From NCBI RefSeq assembly GCF_024679245.1, contig NC_090172.1, positions 9,749,733-9,813,732 on the forward strand: DNA of 64,000 nt, in the 5' to 3' direction. Shown one piece after another: positions 53,601 through 57,954 of the stretch. A program made the position numbers and the translations under genes. The first letter of the stretch is position 1. Each line of letters begins with the position of its first letter. A model generated the notes under the pieces. The model ran no database searches. It was not told the DNA's origin and worked only from the letters and a program-made list of their open reading frames with translations. Source of the DNA: Pseudorasbora parva (Eukaryota; Chordata; Actinopteri; Cypriniformes; Gobionidae).

Positions 53601-55476
53601 ATCAGGCCGTTTTTAGGACAGAGGAAACAGCGCTGTACAGATAAGTAAATTGTGTGAAAAATACTGTTTTTTTACACGTGAAACATGTAAACATGTGAAA
53701 CAACTCATGTTATATTGCACACTGTAAACATAATCAAAGCTTCAAAAACACACGAAAAACGGGCAATTTAAGGCAATTTCATGATTTCAGTCATACAGTA
53801 ACCAGCAACAACCCCCTTTTATAAAGCGTGTGTGCTCTTACTCTAGACTGGTCGCTATGGTTGATTTGACGGGTGTCACACGTGTGACGCATGGAGACAC
53901 AGGACTGATTATTCATCTTAGCCAACCACGTTGACAGGAAAAAAATAAACATAGGAAAATATATAGCGACGGCAGGTTTAGGGAAAATAGGGCAGTAAAA
54001 GTACCGATACAGCACTTAAAATGTACTCAAGTAAAAGTAAAAGTACACTGTTTTAAACCTACATAATAAAGTTATAATACTGAGAAAACTACTCAATTAC
54101 AGTAACGAGAGTATTTGTAAATCATTACTTTACACCACTGGTGCTTCCAAAGCGTACGCAAATGTGTAACATAATTTTTAAAAATTGTATTACATTTTTC
54201 CGCAGTGACAGAAAAGGTTTCAACCAATCACATTTACACCTTGTCCTTACTATCCATGATGCGATGTGACATGACACAACGGCGCAACACACAACAAAAG
54301 GTCTCTTTTCCATGTTAATTTGAGAAAAAATCATTCTAAAACTAAATCTTACATACAGAATATTCTGATGCGTTATTAATGAAATATGATCCCAGAACAG
54401 CGCCACACTCAGGTGGCAGTATGTATAGCGACAGATCATACTGGACATGTCATTACTGAACACACTTGTTACCTCTGGTGCACAATAATGAGACAACACC
54501 GAATTAACTCGACCCAAATTGTCGTGGCGCTGAGCTTCGCGTCCAGTGTGCCACCCCCTTTAGATTCATAAAAAAGCTGAGTTTCTTAGTAAATGATACC
54601 TATTTTTTTGTCCATTCAGTGGTTGATTAGTAATTTAATTATGACATTTTTTCAAGGGTGGTGAGGTACCACAAACGGTAAACTTCGGTTTTAAAGGGTT
54701 CATTCAATTGTTGGGCGTGTTTTGTTTGTTTTAAGGAGAGCTTGGTTTACCAGAATAATCAGAACTAGGATTGAAACCCCTAGGATGTAGAAATTATGAT
54801 ATAACAAAGCCTCATTTACTGAAATCACGTGACTTTGGCTGTGAATTGTGATTTTGAAACAATTGATTCGCAAAGGTTTTAAAGCTTCACAAAGCAGTTT
54901 TTCAAAAGCACCCATCACTATAAGACAGGGTGTTAGCAAAACAGCACAGTCATCACCTGTCACTGGTATGTGTGTATGTGTGTGTGGTCTTAAGAAGGAT
55001 TCTGACTTCCCCCCCTTGAGAGTCTGATAATAAAGGACCATTGGGCCATTCTTATGCTTTGTCACCTGACAATTTGGGTCGAGTTAATTCGGTGTTGTCT
55101 CATTACATTGTGCACCAGAGGTAACAAAGGACATTTATGCCTCAGGGACACTCTAGAGACCTTTCCTGACCTGATTATGGTAGCAAGCGTGACAGATTTT
55201 CAGCAAAATTTGGCATGTTCCACATCAAACCAAGATTCAGAAGGAAAACTTTTAACTAAATGCAATAACATTCAAAATGAGAAAAGAATACATAAAAATC
55301 TATTTAATTTTAATTTTATAATAAGATATGTAGTTAGAAGCATGAACTCACATTCTTGAAGCCCCGGTAGAGGATTTGAAGCTCCTTGCGTGAGAAACGC
55401 GTTTGAGCCTCCAGCAGCTCCAAAGCTTCTGGTCGATGCCGTACGGCAGAAAGCTCCAGTTCATCCTCAACACTAT
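14306..55476 (-). CDS. kcnip4: Kv-channel interacting protein (KChIP4-like), 7 exons
   Basis: KChIPs are neuronal-calcium-sensor-like EF-hand proteins that bind the N-terminus of Kv4 potassium channels and tune their gating and surface expression. The exons, in transcript order, are 55352-55476, 37049-37118, 24280-24350, 23039-23146, 16786-16890, 14522-14584 and 14306-14353. All junctions have AG/GT borders and matching phases. They give about 195 residues from [20 protein letters not shown] to [13 protein letters not shown]1 is the degenerate '[12 protein letters not shown]'. EF2 ([12 protein letters not shown]), EF3 ([12 protein letters not shown]) and EF4 ([12 protein letters not shown]) keep calcium ligands. 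'[13 protein letters not shown]' and '[20 protein letters not shown]' point to KCNIP4 rather than KCNIP1-3. The variable N-terminal exon is not seen and is probably beyond 64000. Confidence 0.88.
14522..14584 (-). CDS. kcnip4: kcnip4 exon, EF-hand 4
   Basis: 63 nt, acceptor tcttgacag and donor AAT|gtaagc on the - strand. It encodes [20 protein letters not shown] + N. The loop [12 protein letters not shown] has a full set of calcium ligands. Confidence 0.9.
14689..14770. repeat. (AT)n microsatellite with a T tail
   Basis: About 36 uninterrupted AT dinucleotides followed by nine T. It lies in the kcnip4 intron just upstream (on -) of the EF4 exon. Confidence 0.97.
14890..15095. repeat. Palindrome, about 200 bp
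   Basis: The left arm 'ttttgcaatacaacacaata', 'agtagtagtatctggccaca' and 'ttgtcgc' pairs with the right arm 'gcgacaatgtgggcagatac', 'tactactact' and 'tattgtgttgtattgcaaaa'. The centre is 'gaaattacatctagctcatttc'. A foldback MITE is the simplest explanation. Confidence 0.7.
15237..16768 (-). mobile_element. Decayed Tc1-type element with transposase pseudogene
   Basis: The left TIR is 'accgattccaaaaaagttgggacac'; a related 'cccaaattttttggaat' lies internally at 16593-16609. On the - strand the transposase starts at 16450 ([20 protein letters not shown], then a helix-turn-helix with [15 protein letters not shown]) and breaks up by frameshifts. A later block (15888-15706) has [11 protein letters not shown], the second catalytic aspartate region. 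The right TIR is missing where the element meets the kcnip4 exon at 16786. Confidence 0.75.
16786..16890 (-). CDS. kcnip4: kcnip4 exon, between EF3 and EF4
   Basis: 105 nt, acceptor gattcccag and donor CCAG|gtgaga. It encodes [20 protein letters not shown] + [15 protein letters not shown]. 'YDMMG.CTYP.L' is the KCNIP4-type version. A Tc1-type relic comes within about 17 bases of the donor. Confidence 0.9.
17160..17213. repeat. (ATT)n microsatellite
   Basis: About 17 tandem ATT units, just before the left end of the decayed DIRS element. Confidence 0.95.
17900..18620 (+). pseudogene. DIRS-type gag remnant
   Basis: At 18328-18450 one frame reads [20 protein letters not shown] then [10 protein letters not shown]. 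This aligns with [20 protein letters not shown] + [13 protein letters not shown] in the intact DIRS gag at 31109-32587. 'acagaggtggcaacattg' also matches 'accgaggtggcaacatca' there. Stops and frameshifts interrupt the rest. Confidence 0.6.
18902..19515. mobile_element. TTAA-flanked MITE, about 610 bp, copy 1
   Basis: The left end is 'ttaaaggtcccgttcttcgc' and the right end 'aagaacgggacctttaa': inverted termini with TTAA at both outer edges, as for piggyBac- or Kolobok-type elements. It contains 'tcagaaatacgtaacgagtt' and 'aagaccacgccccctatttt'. A second copy in reverse orientation is split across 50379-53775. Confidence 0.75.
19873..21506 (+). mobile_element. Tc1-type transposon, full-length copy 1 (stop in transposase)
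   Basis: The element runs from cagtcttgttcaaaataata to tattattttgaacaagactg, flanked by TA on both sides. The TIRs are about 210-225 bp and each holds two short direct repeats ('ttcaaaataatagcagtac' outside, 'ttcaaaaaaatagcagtgt' inside), an IR/DR arrangement. It is nearly identical to the inverted copy at 29102-30730. Confidence 0.9.
20210..21205 (+). pseudogene. Tc1 transposase, 331 codons with one nonsense codon
   Basis: The reading frame matches the intact 331-aa transposase at 29399-30394 along its full length. Codon 25 is TAG at 20282-20284, where the other copy has TAT (Tyr). Only a few other residues differ (for example R/C at 11 and I/S at 269). Downstream of the stop the DD34E residues remain ([18 protein letters not shown]). 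Translation from an internal ATG at 20291 would lose the first 27 residues, part of the DNA-binding domain, so the copy is probably inactive but could still be mobilised in trans. Confidence 0.88.
22030..22372 (+). repeat. Dispersed repeat, copy B
   Basis: Same family as 11990-12310: 'gaacattggtctagggagtc', 'aaccaatcagaccacaagag', 'agcgcgccaggtggataagc' and 'tggcagatcaggctgggttt'. It abuts the internal complementary region of the decayed DIRS. Confidence 0.7.
23039..23146 (-). CDS. kcnip4: kcnip4 exon, EF-hand 3
   Basis: 108 nt in phase 0, acceptor ttcaccacag and donor GAG|gtaata. It encodes [20 protein letters not shown] + [16 protein letters not shown]. The EF3 loop is canonical. Confidence 0.93.
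24280..24350 (-). CDS. kcnip4: kcnip4 exon, EF-hand 2
   Basis: 71 nt, acceptor attttttcag and donor GAG|gtaagt. It encodes (D)[20 protein letters not shown] + SFE. The split aspartate codon joins the previous exon (GGA G|AT). Confidence 0.9.
24797..26444 (+). mobile_element. Tc1-type transposon, second family, full length
   Basis: The ends 'cagtccctgacaaaagtctt' and 'aagacttttttcagggactg' are inverted, with TA duplications (24795-24796 and 26445-26446). 'gtcgct' and 'agcgac' continue the TIRs. It sits in kcnip4 intron sequence and is not related in detail to the family at 19873. Confidence 0.88.
25144..26143 (+). pseudogene. Tc1 transposase with frameshift and nonsense codon
   Basis: It starts [10 protein letters not shown], then goes out of frame near 25173 and continues in another frame as a helix-turn-helix ([20 protein letters not shown]) and an arginine-rich linker ([12 protein letters not shown]). 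A TAA follows at 25327-25329. From 25340 to the end it is open for 267 codons with all three catalytic acids in context: [17 protein letters not shown] and NIIEHMWG. Two breaks in an otherwise complete gene suggest a fairly young death. Confidence 0.85.
26815..26903. repeat. (GA)n followed by (GT)n microsatellite
   Basis: About 34 GA units run directly into about 10 GT units. It lies in the kcnip4 intron between 24351 and 37048. Confidence 0.96.
27310..28000 (+). mobile_element. TTAA-type palindromic MITE, about 690 bp
   Basis: The left end 'aaaggtatagctcatccaaa' ... 'tgatttactcatcctcatcc' and right end 'cagggtgagtaaatcattgg' ... 'tgggtgaactatccctttaa' are inverted. The internal block 27790-27825 matches 4830-4860. 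The open frames inside are not genes. Confidence 0.7.
28001..29098. other. Intron DNA without a clear feature
   Basis: Sequence between the MITE and the Tc1 copy. 'gaattggattctcatgctta' and 'tctgagcatgtccctatatg' look like parts of an interspersed repeat, but no second copy is in this window. The short open frames show no recognisable domain. Confidence 0.35.
29102..30730 (-). mobile_element. Tc1-type transposon, full-length copy 2, apparently intact
   Basis: Ends and TA duplications are the same as in the copy at 19873, in the opposite orientation. TIRs of about 200 bp with two internal direct repeats per end. The transposase frame is open. Little divergence between the copies implies recent transposition of this family. 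Confidence 0.92.
29399..30394 (-). CDS. Tc1/mariner transposase, intact 331 aa
   Basis: This enzyme would cut and rejoin the transposon at TA sites. The N-terminal half (1-115) has two helix-turn-helix blocks of the paired type ([35 protein letters not shown]) around an AT-hook-like GRKRKTT. The catalytic residues are D144 (LWTDES), D235 (QQDNDPKH) and E270 (NPSENLWG), a spacing of DD34E. Length is normal for Tc1 transposases (about 340 aa). The residue before the glutamate is Ser269, whereas copy 1 and most relatives have Ile (NPIENLWG), which might lower activity. The ATG follows the left TIR at the usual distance. Confidence 0.92.
   Translation of the reverse strand: MGRSRHCSEEQCTLIKKLIREGKTYKEVQKMIGCSAKMISNALKWRAKPERRGRKRKTTIKMDRRITRMAKAQLMITSRMIKDSLELPVSTVTVRRRLCEANLFSRIPRKVPLLKKRHVQKRLQFAKEHINWPKEKWRNILWTDESKIVLFGSKGHRQFVRRPPNSEFKPQYTVKTVKHGGASIMIWACFSYYGVGPIYRIPGIMDQFAYVKILEEVMLPYAEEDMPLKRLFQQDNDPKHTSKRAKSWFQTNKINVMEWPAQSPDLNPSENLWGDIKNAVSEAKPRNVNELWNVVKESWSGITAERCHKLVDSMPHRCQAVLKNCGHTTKY
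30797..30967 (+). repeat. DIRS left inverted terminal repeat with TATA box
   Basis: It contains 'aacgctgtgagaacgcctct', 'ccattccatcggaaaaaaga', 'tgatgacgtcatcgaccgga' and 'agctataaaacgtccgtgaa', all present as reverse complement in 35962-36110. TATAAAA at about 30936 lies about 170 bases before the gag ATG and is the likely promoter. Confidence 0.9.
31109..32587 (+). CDS. DIRS gag-like protein, 492 aa
   Basis: This is probably the structural nucleic-acid-binding protein of the retrotransposon particle. The ATG at 31109 is chosen because [20 protein letters not shown] starts the conserved part; the frame is open upstream to 30974, but that part overlaps the leader. A Cys/His cluster at residues 11-55 (CVHPCPRYI..., CVACLG, CEHCERM) looks zinc-binding. 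The middle is Ser/Pro/Glu-rich and acidic. A helical core follows ([20 protein letters not shown]), then a basic, Arg/Ser-rich tail (from about residue 440). The same core is found in the decayed copy at 18330-18450. Confidence 0.85.
   Translation: MASESSNFKRCVHPCPRYITSGDTHSLCVACLGAQHAQAALEGAACEHCERMPLRTLRSRRALFEEGASARVPRGSGPAAAEAERRLQSWGSQLDVAEGFETGAALSLPSPAPSSGSSRGLEARIAVSSPPREPPVLQLSSSEEVDVESIATEDSPLQSPASDELVEVLTRAVARLNIDWPVERSEAGKRRSSKLDERFLPARASEPQRRGLPFFHDLHTEVATSWRRPASYRVFSPQTTVYSNIMGLKHYGYGAMPKVEETLASHLSPSSASSLKAPTLPTRPLKTTSALVGKAYSAAGQAAACLHTMAIMQAYQADLLRDLDGRDEVGGDVINELRTAADLTLRATKETARCVGRSMAALVATERHLWLNPTEIKEREKSFLLDAPLSPGGLFGDAVHTVTERFQESKKQAAALKQFLPLRVQVPGAAADIRQPKPSTSSAHRAQQKQSVAARAPPQRGDEGRRSQTRPSRGRADLRTVLIAKKASSKRS
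32613..34745 (+). CDS. DIRS reverse transcriptase-RNase H protein, 710 aa
   Basis: It copies the element's RNA into DNA. The RT domain spans about residues 130-340: [20 protein letters not shown], the first catalytic aspartate in [12 protein letters not shown] (D219), [12 protein letters not shown], and the YIDDW box (residues 283-287). RNase H covers about 440-565 with D450 ([12 protein letters not shown]), E482 ([10 protein letters not shown]), D507 ([12 protein letters not shown]) and D558 (NQEADNLSR). The tail (585-690: [33 protein letters not shown]) corresponds to the DAM-like methyltransferase region described for DIRS elements; that last assignment is by position and faint motif only. 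It follows gag after 25 bases. No stop or frameshift is seen. Confidence 0.92.
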   Translation: MVPPVGKRCLPLPTVPVSLRHPRGAALPTPPQCRGAVGLRGPPEGGPHPLRGVPEQSSQSFPAGPPLQGTAFVARRTPEASLERLVPLVDFLDEWKRLSNISHWVLQIVEKGYAIQFRSRPPPFCGVLPTVVGPEQALVMAQEVETLLQKGAIERVSPPSRESGFYSRYFIVPKKDGGLRPILDLRLLNRSVAKLKFKMLTLRQIVAQVRSEDWFVTIDLKDAYFHVSILPHHRKFLRFAFGGEAYQYRVLPFGLALSPRTFTKCVDAALAPLRLQGIRILNYIDDWLILANTEQMAVQHRDAVLAHMSKLGLRLNAKKSVLSPAQRTTFLGVNWDSIIMRAQLSPTRIASILAAAKEQKLGRAVTVKQFQKLLGLMAAASNVIPLGLLYMRPLQWWLKTQGFSPRGNPLRTIKVTRRCLRALVMWKNPGFLSQGPVLGAHVRRVTLTTDASLTGWGATMSGRSSQGLWQEHQRHWHINRLEMLAVFLALKQFLPDLRGHHVLVRTDNTSVVAYINHQGGLRSRPLDKLAHRILLWAQGKLLSIKAVYIPGALNQEADNLSRQGPRPGEWRLHPEVVELLWKVYGKAEIDLFASAENSHCPRWFSLTHPAPLGLDAMVQEWPRLPLYAFPPIVLLPGVLERVRRDGAQVLLVAPNWPTRVWFSDLISLLEGSPMEIPTRRDLLSQAGGRFLHPRPEMWKLWAWPLRGLGS
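34690..35745 (+). pseudogene. DIRS tyrosine recombinase, broken by a single frameshift
   Basis: In DIRS elements this enzyme inserts the circular DNA copy. The N-terminal part ([37 protein letters not shown]) is a SAM-like core-binding domain. The catalytic part has R ([12 protein letters not shown]), the H-x-x-R box (AHSTRGMAA), the following Trp (NAAGW) and the nucleophile Tyr (RFYELD). The frame shifts near 35475-35485 at a run of C, between LFVCFGP and [14 protein letters not shown]; the first frame stops at 35515. All catalytic residues except the first Arg lie after the shift, so no active enzyme is expected. The 5' end overlaps the RT frame. The start codon is unknown. Confidence 0.88.
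35806..35906 (+). repeat. DIRS internal complementary region
   Basis: The first 46 bases (gcgttctcacagcgtttcga ... ccccgaaagggaa) are the reverse complement of the outermost left end (30799-30845). The next 54 bases (gtctcaggttacgtatgtaa ... gagacgctgcgtcg) are the reverse complement of the outermost right end (36105-36154). In the DIRS model this template joins the ends to form a circle. Confidence 0.9.
35962..36154 (+). repeat. DIRS right inverted terminal repeat
   Basis: Reverse complement of the left repeat through 'aacgctgtgag', then a different outer end (tctcgttccctcagggaact then agggttacatacgtaacctg). The left end instead has 'ttccctttcggggaactcga'. Two distinct outer ends are normal for DIRS. 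Confidence 0.88.
36595..36690. repeat. (GT)n microsatellite
   Basis: About 42 GT units ending in GCGCGCG. Alternating purine-pyrimidine DNA of this length can adopt Z-form. It lies about 360 bases upstream (in + coordinates) of the kcnip4 EF1 exon. Confidence 0.96.
37049..37118 (-). CDS. kcnip4: kcnip4 exon, degenerate EF-hand 1
   Basis: 70 nt, acceptor tgtttgcag and donor GGGAG|gtgagt. It encodes [20 protein letters not shown] + PQG. The Cys-Pro substitution in the loop is the known reason KChIP EF1 does not bind calcium. Confidence 0.9.
37119..38955. other. Intron DNA, nothing recognised
   Basis: AT-rich kcnip4 intron between the EF1 exon and the palindromic MITE at 38959. Short open frames only, no splice-bordered coding segment and no duplicated block found by eye. 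Confidence 0.4.
39413..40508 (+). mobile_element. Tc1-type element with internal deletion
   Basis: The ends 'ttattaggaacacct' (from about 39430) and 'atggtgctcctaataatcct' are inverted, with TA at 39411-39412 and 40509-40510. About 1.1 kb, shorter than a normal Tc1, because the middle of the transposase is missing. Confidence 0.82.
39559..40477 (+). pseudogene. Tc1 transposase with internal deletion
   Basis: It begins [20 protein letters not shown] with a helix-turn-helix ([20 protein letters not shown]) and runs to 40197. The first catalytic position is altered in context (VAGSDQSRF instead of the usual W-S-D-E-S). The block with the second aspartate (QQD..P.H) is gone: LGIV meets a stop at 40195-40197. 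The remaining 3' part continues in another frame as [20 protein letters not shown] and ends KGGQTQY, stop at 40475. Not functional. Confidence 0.85.
41056..42700 (+). mobile_element. TTAA-type palindromic MITE, split by a Tc1 relic
   Basis: The left arm 'ggatagttcacccttaaatg' ... 'tcatcatttacttacc' and right arm 'gggtgagtaaatgatgactt' ... 'tagagtgaattattccttta' are inverted. Same family as 27310-28000 and the elements bracketing 57950-61195. The Tc1 relic at 41478-42443 lies between the arms. Confidence 0.7.
41478..42443 (-). mobile_element. Decayed, internally deleted Tc1-type element
   Basis: The ends 'tatattgccaaaagttttgg' and 'caatacttttggcaatata' are inverted. The interior is the antisense of a transposase; for example 'gtattctattgggtcaaggt' is the complement of a segment encoding D-P-I-E-Y and corresponds to the third catalytic box. 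Frameshifts are frequent, and the DNA-binding region is lost where 'agttggcgacc' meets 'tattctttcacaaa'. Confidence 0.75.
42701..43590. other. Intron DNA, nothing recognised
   Basis: AT-rich kcnip4 intron. Ends in a T17 run (43501-43517) before a repeat that resembles the one at 56520-56800. Confidence 0.35.
44207..45476 (+). pseudogene. Tc1 transposase pseudogene interrupted by a MITE
   Basis: It opens [10 protein letters not shown] and soon shifts frame (the text for an [20 protein letters not shown] helix is visible). A MITE splits it at 44444. A deletion removes the first aspartate box: the sequence jumps from CRIPQV to a block beginning [20 protein letters not shown]. The second box reads [10 protein letters not shown], so the aspartate is replaced by Asn. 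An in-frame TAG follows VLN at 45256-45258. [17 protein letters not shown], the glutamate box, remains. The gene ends KGFLTKY, stop at 45474-45476. Confidence 0.85.
44444..44829. mobile_element. Palindromic MITE inserted in the Tc1 transposase
   Basis: The ends 'cactgtaaaaaatt' and 'aatttttaacagtg' are inverted. The inner arms 'acctggttgccttaaaattt' and 'aaattttaaggcaaccaggt' are perfect complements. The interior is AT-rich. The target duplication is not resolved; it may be only 2-3 bases. Confidence 0.82.
45930..47364. other. Intron DNA, nothing firm
   Basis: The text 'caatcacaacagactgggtcagctgaccaatcagagcagag' at 46160-46200 looks like part of an interspersed repeat, but no other copy is present in the window. 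Otherwise AT-rich kcnip4 intron with no supported gene. Confidence 0.35.
47365..47565. repeat. 13-bp minisatellite, about 15 copies
   Basis: Tandem 'gggacaacacaca' and 'ggaacaacacaca' units, differing mainly at one G/A position. Long open frames arise on both strands ([10 protein letters not shown] on +, Cys-Val-rich on -) because the unit lacks stops. They are not genes. Confidence 0.95.
47590..47673. repeat. MITE end fragment fused to (AT)n
   Basis: 'ctatatcttggatgctctgg' then 'taagcagataaacatcacat' is the end of the TTAA element seen whole in inverse at 63290-63370. It runs straight into an (AT)n repeat. The same junction recurs at 62461-62621. Confidence 0.55.
47700..48930. other. Intron DNA, nothing recognised
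   Basis: No ORF with recognisable domains, no duplicated block found. Mixed composition, AT-rich. Confidence 0.35.
48938..50224. mobile_element. PIF/Harbinger-like non-autonomous element, about 1.29 kb
   Basis: The TIRs are 'agctgggcatacactgtgcg' and 'cgcacagtgtatgcccggct'. Both ends are flanked by TTA (48935-48937 and 50225-50227), the target duplication typical of PIF/Harbinger. No transposase is recognisable, so it is probably a deletion derivative or MITE-like. Subterminal regions are CpG-rich; the centre is AT-rich. Confidence 0.75.
51010..51646 (+). pseudogene. L1 ORF2 C-terminal fragment, about 211 aa
   Basis: This is the end of a LINE-1-type ORF2 protein, beyond the RT domain. Visible is [20 protein letters not shown] followed by the Cys motif [20 protein letters not shown] and FWILVTTKL, the C-x2-C...H...C pattern of the L1 C-terminus. 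The frame is open to the stop at 51644-51646. The 5' end is cut off by truncated reverse transcription; the ATG in the flanking DNA is not the real start. Confidence 0.82.
51010..53023 (+). mobile_element. 5'-truncated L1-type LINE with poly(A) end and 10-bp target duplication
   Basis: The insert is flanked by tgagaaatcc at 51000-51009 and 53024-53033. It ends 'aaaaaaataaataaaataaaaaa'. It begins inside ORF2 ([20 protein letters not shown]). 3' of the stop there is about 1.37 kb of UTR with long ATT/ACT-type trinucleotide runs (52500-52860) and pyrimidine tracts (52870-52925). Confidence 0.85.
54466..55126. repeat. Pair of about 60-bp inverted repeats, unexplained
   Basis: The left copy (54466-54526: 'gttacctctggtgcacaata' ... 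'acaccgaattaactcgaccc' 'aaattgtc') is the reverse complement of 55066-55126 with only a 2-base insertion. The 540 bp between are not palindromic and show no gene. They may be TIRs of an unknown element, or a local inverted duplication. Confidence 0.7.
55352..55476 (-). CDS. kcnip4: kcnip4 first conserved exon
   Basis: 125 nt, acceptor tctctacag and donor AAGAAT|gtgagt. It encodes [20 protein letters not shown] + [21 protein letters not shown] after a split codon. In mammals this exon follows alternative first exons; none was identified between here and 64000. Confidence 0.9.
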
Positions 55477-55479
55477 CTG

Positions 55480-57940
55480 TAGAGAAACACAAAACATCTG
55501 GGTTATGATTCAACCACTCAGATTTTTTATTATTATTAATAATTAGTGTACCAAATAATGACAAAACATAAACATTGAGGACTTTATGTTTCATAGGGAA
55601 TATTAGATGTACAACATTAATGAGATATTTCTTACTACATTCTGAAGTACAGAATGTTTTTTTTTAATGATGTACTGATGCAACTATCATTTGGAACTAT
55701 CAAACAATTTTGACACAAATGATAGTTACATCGGTACACCACTAGGTGGCCACAAGTGAATTTATAGGCCCAATTTTGTCGATCCGAGCGCATGGTCTGA
55801 AGCGCATGGTGCAGGTGAACTTAAAACATGTCTGAATAAACTTTTGCTACGACGGAAAAAAACAGTCGGAGCAAGAGGGACATGGTCCAAAAGGGTTCTT
55901 AATGAGCCATGGGTGTGTTTTGGGTATAACGTGCATCAGAACCATAACCACCATACACATTGAGGGGGACAAGTCCCCTTCAATAATTAGAAAAGGCCAA
56001 ACTCGGAATCCTTTGAGAAGGAAGCATCAGTTTAACGTTGAACATGTGAATATCACGATAGAAATGCGTGATATGACGTGATATAACTGAGTGTGAAGAG
56101 ATAATGAACGTTTTATGTGTTTGACATAATAGGCATTAAAAAAAACATACAAATGTGTATATTTAATGCATAGTAATGCAAATGTTATTTGTAGATACTT
56201 CAAAATTATTTCCCAACTACATTTAGACCTAGAATTTCTTTCATTGTTATGTTTCTATAGGTTTATAAAAAAAGACATGGTTATGGCAATGACGTACATT
56301 AAACCAATCAGTCTCATCTCCCATTCCCTTTAAAAGCCACTTGCGCCTGCACCATGGCGGTTTCAATATTTACATTGTGGAATTTTTTTGAGCGGATTGA
56401 CTGACCGCTTCTCCAGAGTGGAACTGATTCGTTAAAAAACACTGATTCATTCATGAACAAAACAAGCGACTGGGTACTTCATAGAGTCGGTACTAAAAAT
56501 AATTATTTATTTTGCGTCTGTTAAAACGTATTTACTATATAGTATAAGTGAATGTAGTATGAATGTAATCCGGATGAACTACATTCTTCATGGGCTTCAC
56601 TGCCATTCACAAATCCTCTACCTTGGCCTCATGGTATCGAACAGTGTCCATTTGATGCAAACTTTAAAAGTGCTCAATGCTAGTGGTACTTTTATGAATA
56701 CTATGAATTTGGAAATGTCTTTCAGATACTATATAGTAGGCCAGTATGCATATTCAGATACAGCCACTGTCTTTATAAATGAGTCTCTGAATCATTCACA
56801 TCAACTGATTTGTTAAAAAAAACACTGATTCATTCATGAATGAGTCAATGTCTGTATAAAGTGAGTCATTGAATTATTCACTAAACCATTCTGCTTTGAC
56901 TTTGGATTAAAACAATTTTCACTGGCAAAGCAAAAATACACAAAGTAACTGACAATATATTGTGTCTAAAATGAAAGTAACTAGATATTAACTTATTGAA
57001 CTGTTGTATAAAAGCAGCATTACACCGGCAATATTGCAAATATCTTCCATTCCGCGGTTCTAGATTACATTTCAAATATCCAAACTCTTTTCTAAGACTT
57101 TCCATATGTCCGTAGTATCTTAACAGAACTTGATTTCTCAACCTTAGCTTTAAATATAAAAAAGCTTTCAACTCAAATGTGAACCCTGAATAAATTGCAG
57201 CTTCAGATTAATTGCTTAGCTCATCTAGCATCCGATATGACCTGTGCCTGAGACTTACACATTATTTACACCCCTAAAGTCTAAATAATCTTTAAAAATA
57301 ATGATTGCGGAGCAGAAGCCAATAGAACATTAATCAATGGGAGGTGATGGTGACTATGGGAGGCACAGTGATTACTTTGACACCTGAAGCGTGGAAGACT
57401 AATGGCAGACGTATGACCCTGTGATCCACAGAAGACGACTCGTCAACCGTTTGGCAAACAGAACTGACATGTATAAACATTATTTTCTCCTCCCAGAAGC
57501 GGCCCTCTGGGTGTATAGCAATCAAATGTGACAGACTAATTGTAGCATCATTGGCGCTTCATGCCGACAGCCCCGTTTCATAACATGACGCATATGTATT
57601 TCAATAATATCATTCTTTTGACATCTAGATTTGTTTGTTAAAAACAAAATAGAGCATTTAACAATCAGCAGTTAATATGACCGTAATCATTTGCTAGCCT
57701 ACTTCAAGGATTCAATGCAATTGAAATTTAGAATTTGCCACAAAGTTGCAGATGGTATTCAGAGTTTATAACACATCCAGTGTAATGCTTAACAGCTAGA
57801 AGCCCTGAGTACAAATGTCTTTGGCTTACATAAAAATATGAAAAGAGTGAGAGATACAGAGAGGTCAAACATGAAATAGTTAAGAAAAATAAAAGAAAGG
57901 ACTGACAATACCCTTGTGAAAAAGAATTACACTTTTAAGA
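55480..57940. other. Intron DNA upstream of kcnip4 core exons
   Basis: Contains a small hairpin (55688-55735: 'aactatcatttg' / 'caaatgatagtt') and a dispersed repeat at 56520-56800 related to 43597-43860. No alternative first exon of kcnip4 was recognised on the - strand. Confidence 0.4.
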
Positions 57941-57954
57941 GACTAAATAATAGG

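Larger units (their letters stand above)
50379..53775. mobile_element. TTAA-flanked MITE copy 2 (reverse orientation), interrupted
   Basis: 50379-50582 and 53354-53775 together are the reverse complement of the element at 18902-19515 ('tttcaaactttagttagtgt', 'ctacagcgaacggccggttt', 'aaaatagggggcgtggtctt', 'agaactcgttacgtatttct'). The 2.76-kb gap between them is the hAT-like insertion. Confidence 0.85.
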
